NCBI GenBank assembly: GCA_964552035.1
Contig: CAZKFN010000094.1
Location: forward strand, 1 to 8,062
From: CAZKFN01 sp964552035
Lineage (GTDB): Bacteria; Bacteroidota; Bacteroidia; Flavobacteriales_E; Vicingaceae
Direction of reading: 5' to 3'
Length of the DNA: 8,062 nucleotides
The translations under genes were made by a program, and so were the position numbers. The notes under the pieces are model-generated. The model did no database searches, was not told where the DNA came from, and was given only the letters and a program-made list of their open reading frames with translations. Shown here in pieces: positions 7,089-8,062 of this stretch; the stretch's first letter is position 1; each line of letters opens with the position of its first letter.

Positions 7089-7096
7089 CAAAAGTA
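7089..7096 (-). promoter_or_regulatory. Consensus -7 element of the flavoprotein gene, with structured leader
   Basis: On the minus strand this reads TACTTTTG, a full match to TAnnTTTG; a TTG at 7111-7109 is too close (12 nt) to be a standard -33 box. Transcription would begin near 7083 and give a leader of about 130 nt before the start at 6954. The leader can fold into small hairpins: ACAAC/GTTGT arms at 7074-7051 right at the 5' end, and GAGTT/AACTC at 7027-7012. These may only stabilise the mRNA. Confidence 0.45.
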
Positions 7097-7213
7097 CGTT
7101 TTTAATACCAATGCAGCTGCTTTAAAGAAGTGTTATTCAATTTATAAGTAATCTAAATAAGGAAAGTAAAAAGGGCTTAAAAAATAGAAGTTGATTGTAG
7201 GGTTAAAAAGATT

Positions 7214-7795
7214 CTAAATTTCCTCAATTTCTTTTAAAATGATTTTACATTGCTCTAAAGCTGACGAAGTTTCAGAGTTTGCTACTTTTAAATTCTTTTT
7301 ATAGGCATCTTGAACCGTTTGCATTTCTTTTGAAAAAGCAAATAGTATATTGTTCATTAACTGTAAGCGATTAACTTTAAATTTAAACTTTCTTAATAAA
7401 ACATCAAGATATTTAATGTACCAACGTGCATGTTTTAACTCTTTTTTATTTCCCTCACCTTTTTTAACAATTTGAATAGCTTGAGTAAAAGCTTGAATTA
7501 AATCAGCAATAGCTTGGTTAAATTTTTCACGAGCAACGTTTATCTTATGATTAAACTGCTCAATGTCTTGAATTAAGCGTTTTAAGTTTTGGGATATAGT
7601 CTGTTTGTTCGTCTGTTCATCATCAAATAAACCATCTTCAATATCTGATATTTGCAACATATATTTTTTTGAGCGTTTGGTAATATCATTGATTAAACCA
7701 ATAGTTTCATTGTGTATCTCTGCAAGTATTTCCTGATTTTTCAAGATAACATTAAAACTTTCCCTGAAGGCTTTTGATTCTCTTTGCTCAAGCAT
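7214..7795 (-). CDS. Proline-free all-helical (coiled-coil) protein of unknown function
   Basis: I do not recognise this 193-residue protein. It has no proline, only four glycines (33, 55, 113, 115), and is rich in K, E, Q, I and L with heptad-like spacing, so it should be almost entirely alpha-helical. Glycine or acidic loops suggest three long helices: about 1-50, 64-112 (SQNLKRLIQDIEQFNHKI onward) and 117-192. There is no signal peptide, membrane segment or catalytic motif, so it is probably cytoplasmic and may be a structural or partner protein. The only tryptophan is in HARWYIKYL (122-130). Start ATG 7795-7793 is chosen; an overlapping ATG at 7800-7798 is in another frame. The gene is separated from the flavoprotein gene by 259 nt with its own promoter candidate, so no operon link is evident. 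Confidence 0.75.
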   Translation of the reverse strand: MLEQRESKAFRESFNVILKNQEILAEIHNETIGLINDITKRSKKYMLQISDIEDGLFDDEQTNKQTISQNLKRLIQDIEQFNHKINVAREKFNQAIADLIQAFTQAIQIVKKGEGNKKELKHARWYIKYLDVLLRKFKFKVNRLQLMNNILFAFSKEMQTVQDAYKKNLKVANSETSSALEQCKIILKEIEEI

Positions 7796-7805
7796 AGCAT
7801 AAAAT

Positions 7806-7813
7806 TAAAGATA
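7806..7813 (-). promoter_or_regulatory. Weak -7-like element before the helical protein gene
   Basis: The minus strand reads TATCTTTA, a 7-of-8 match to TAnnTTTG, 10 nt before the start codon, which would give a nearly leaderless mRNA. No convincing -33 TTG is seen 17-23 nt upstream. A 7-bp AT-only inverted repeat (TATTATA 7874-7880, TATAATA 7893-7899) lies further upstream. Nothing else in 7796-8062 can be supported as a gene. Confidence 0.25.
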
Positions 7814-8062
7814 GTCTAAGTTAAACATTTTTGCCACATTATTAAATTTTTTAAAATAATGGGTCCCCTTAGGTATTATAATTGGATAGTTCTATAATAA
7901 GAAGTCAAGGCCAAATGTCAACTCTACTTTAATTACTGAAAGCTGGCTCCGAAATACGTTAGGTTATTTTAAACAATACAAAAGCATATCCGAAAATCCT
8001 AGCAAACCTAAATAAGCCAAGAATCAAAAGTATAGGAAATGGGAAGCGAACCATACCTGCAG

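Noticed and set aside
7950..7968. GTTAGGT resembling an integron attC core site (GTTRRRY)
   Set aside because: No matching inverse core (RYYYAAC) at the expected distance and no integrase or gene cassette context.
7955..8056. Hydrophobic 32-codon minus-strand frame starting MVRFPFPILLILG
   Set aside because: No promoter, no known family, and hydrophobic frames arise easily in AT-rich DNA; it ends well before the next gene.
8039..8062. ATG followed by 8 open codons (MGSEPYLQ) running off the right end, plus strand
   Set aside because: Too short to judge, with no promoter or ribosome binding site; it could be the start of a divergent gene but cannot be supported here.
8057..8062. PstI site exactly at the window end, suggesting a cloned fragment edge
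   Set aside because: Another PstI site lies inside at 6912-6917 and the left end has none, so it may be coincidence; it carries no biological meaning.
1..8062. CRISPR arrays, insertion sequences, tRNA or rRNA genes
   Set aside because: No regularly spaced repeats, transposase-like frames, terminal inverted repeats or cloverleaf-like sequences were seen on either strand.

Overview
The window is AT-rich and looks like chromosome of a Bacteroidota bacterium, most likely a flavobacterium or cytophaga relative. Three things point there: a C-terminal type IX secretion (T9SS) sorting domain on a secreted subtilase, hexamer-like TAnnTTTG promoter elements instead of sigma70 -10 boxes, and start codons without clear Shine-Dalgarno sequences. 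Every gene I can support lies on the minus strand, so the window reads from right to left.

From right to left: 7796-8062 is a non-coding stretch with a weak promoter candidate. 7214-7795 encodes a proline-free, all-helical cytoplasmic protein of unknown function. 5425-6954 encodes a flavoprotein of the dihydrolipoamide dehydrogenase / soluble transhydrogenase family in which both redox cysteines are replaced. 5053-5424 is a long leader with a consensus -7 element, a possible 37-residue hydrophobic peptide and a perfect 9-bp hairpin. 4576-5052 encodes a lipoprotein, followed after 3 nt by a subtilase gene (1875-4572) that is broken by a frameshift near 3606-3615. 892-1605 encodes an exported acetolactate decarboxylase homologue, followed by a probable intrinsic terminator. 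1-717 is the N-terminal part of an RlmI-type 23S rRNA cytosine methyltransferase, cut by the window edge.

The most interesting unit is the lipoprotein-protease pair. The last ~72 residues of the lipoprotein align without gaps to the region just before the catalytic domain of the protease, which is its propeptide. The lipoprotein therefore looks like a free-standing, membrane-anchored copy of the protease propeptide. I infer that it acts as a cognate inhibitor (self-protection) or as an in-trans folding helper during export, before the protease is released through T9SS. The frameshift means that in this sequence the protease is either inactivated, affected by a sequencing error, or (least likely) recoded.

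The second point of interest is the flavoprotein: it keeps the FAD site, NAD site and the C-terminal His-Glu pair, but cannot carry out disulfide chemistry at the usual place. The remaining genes look like independent single-gene units.
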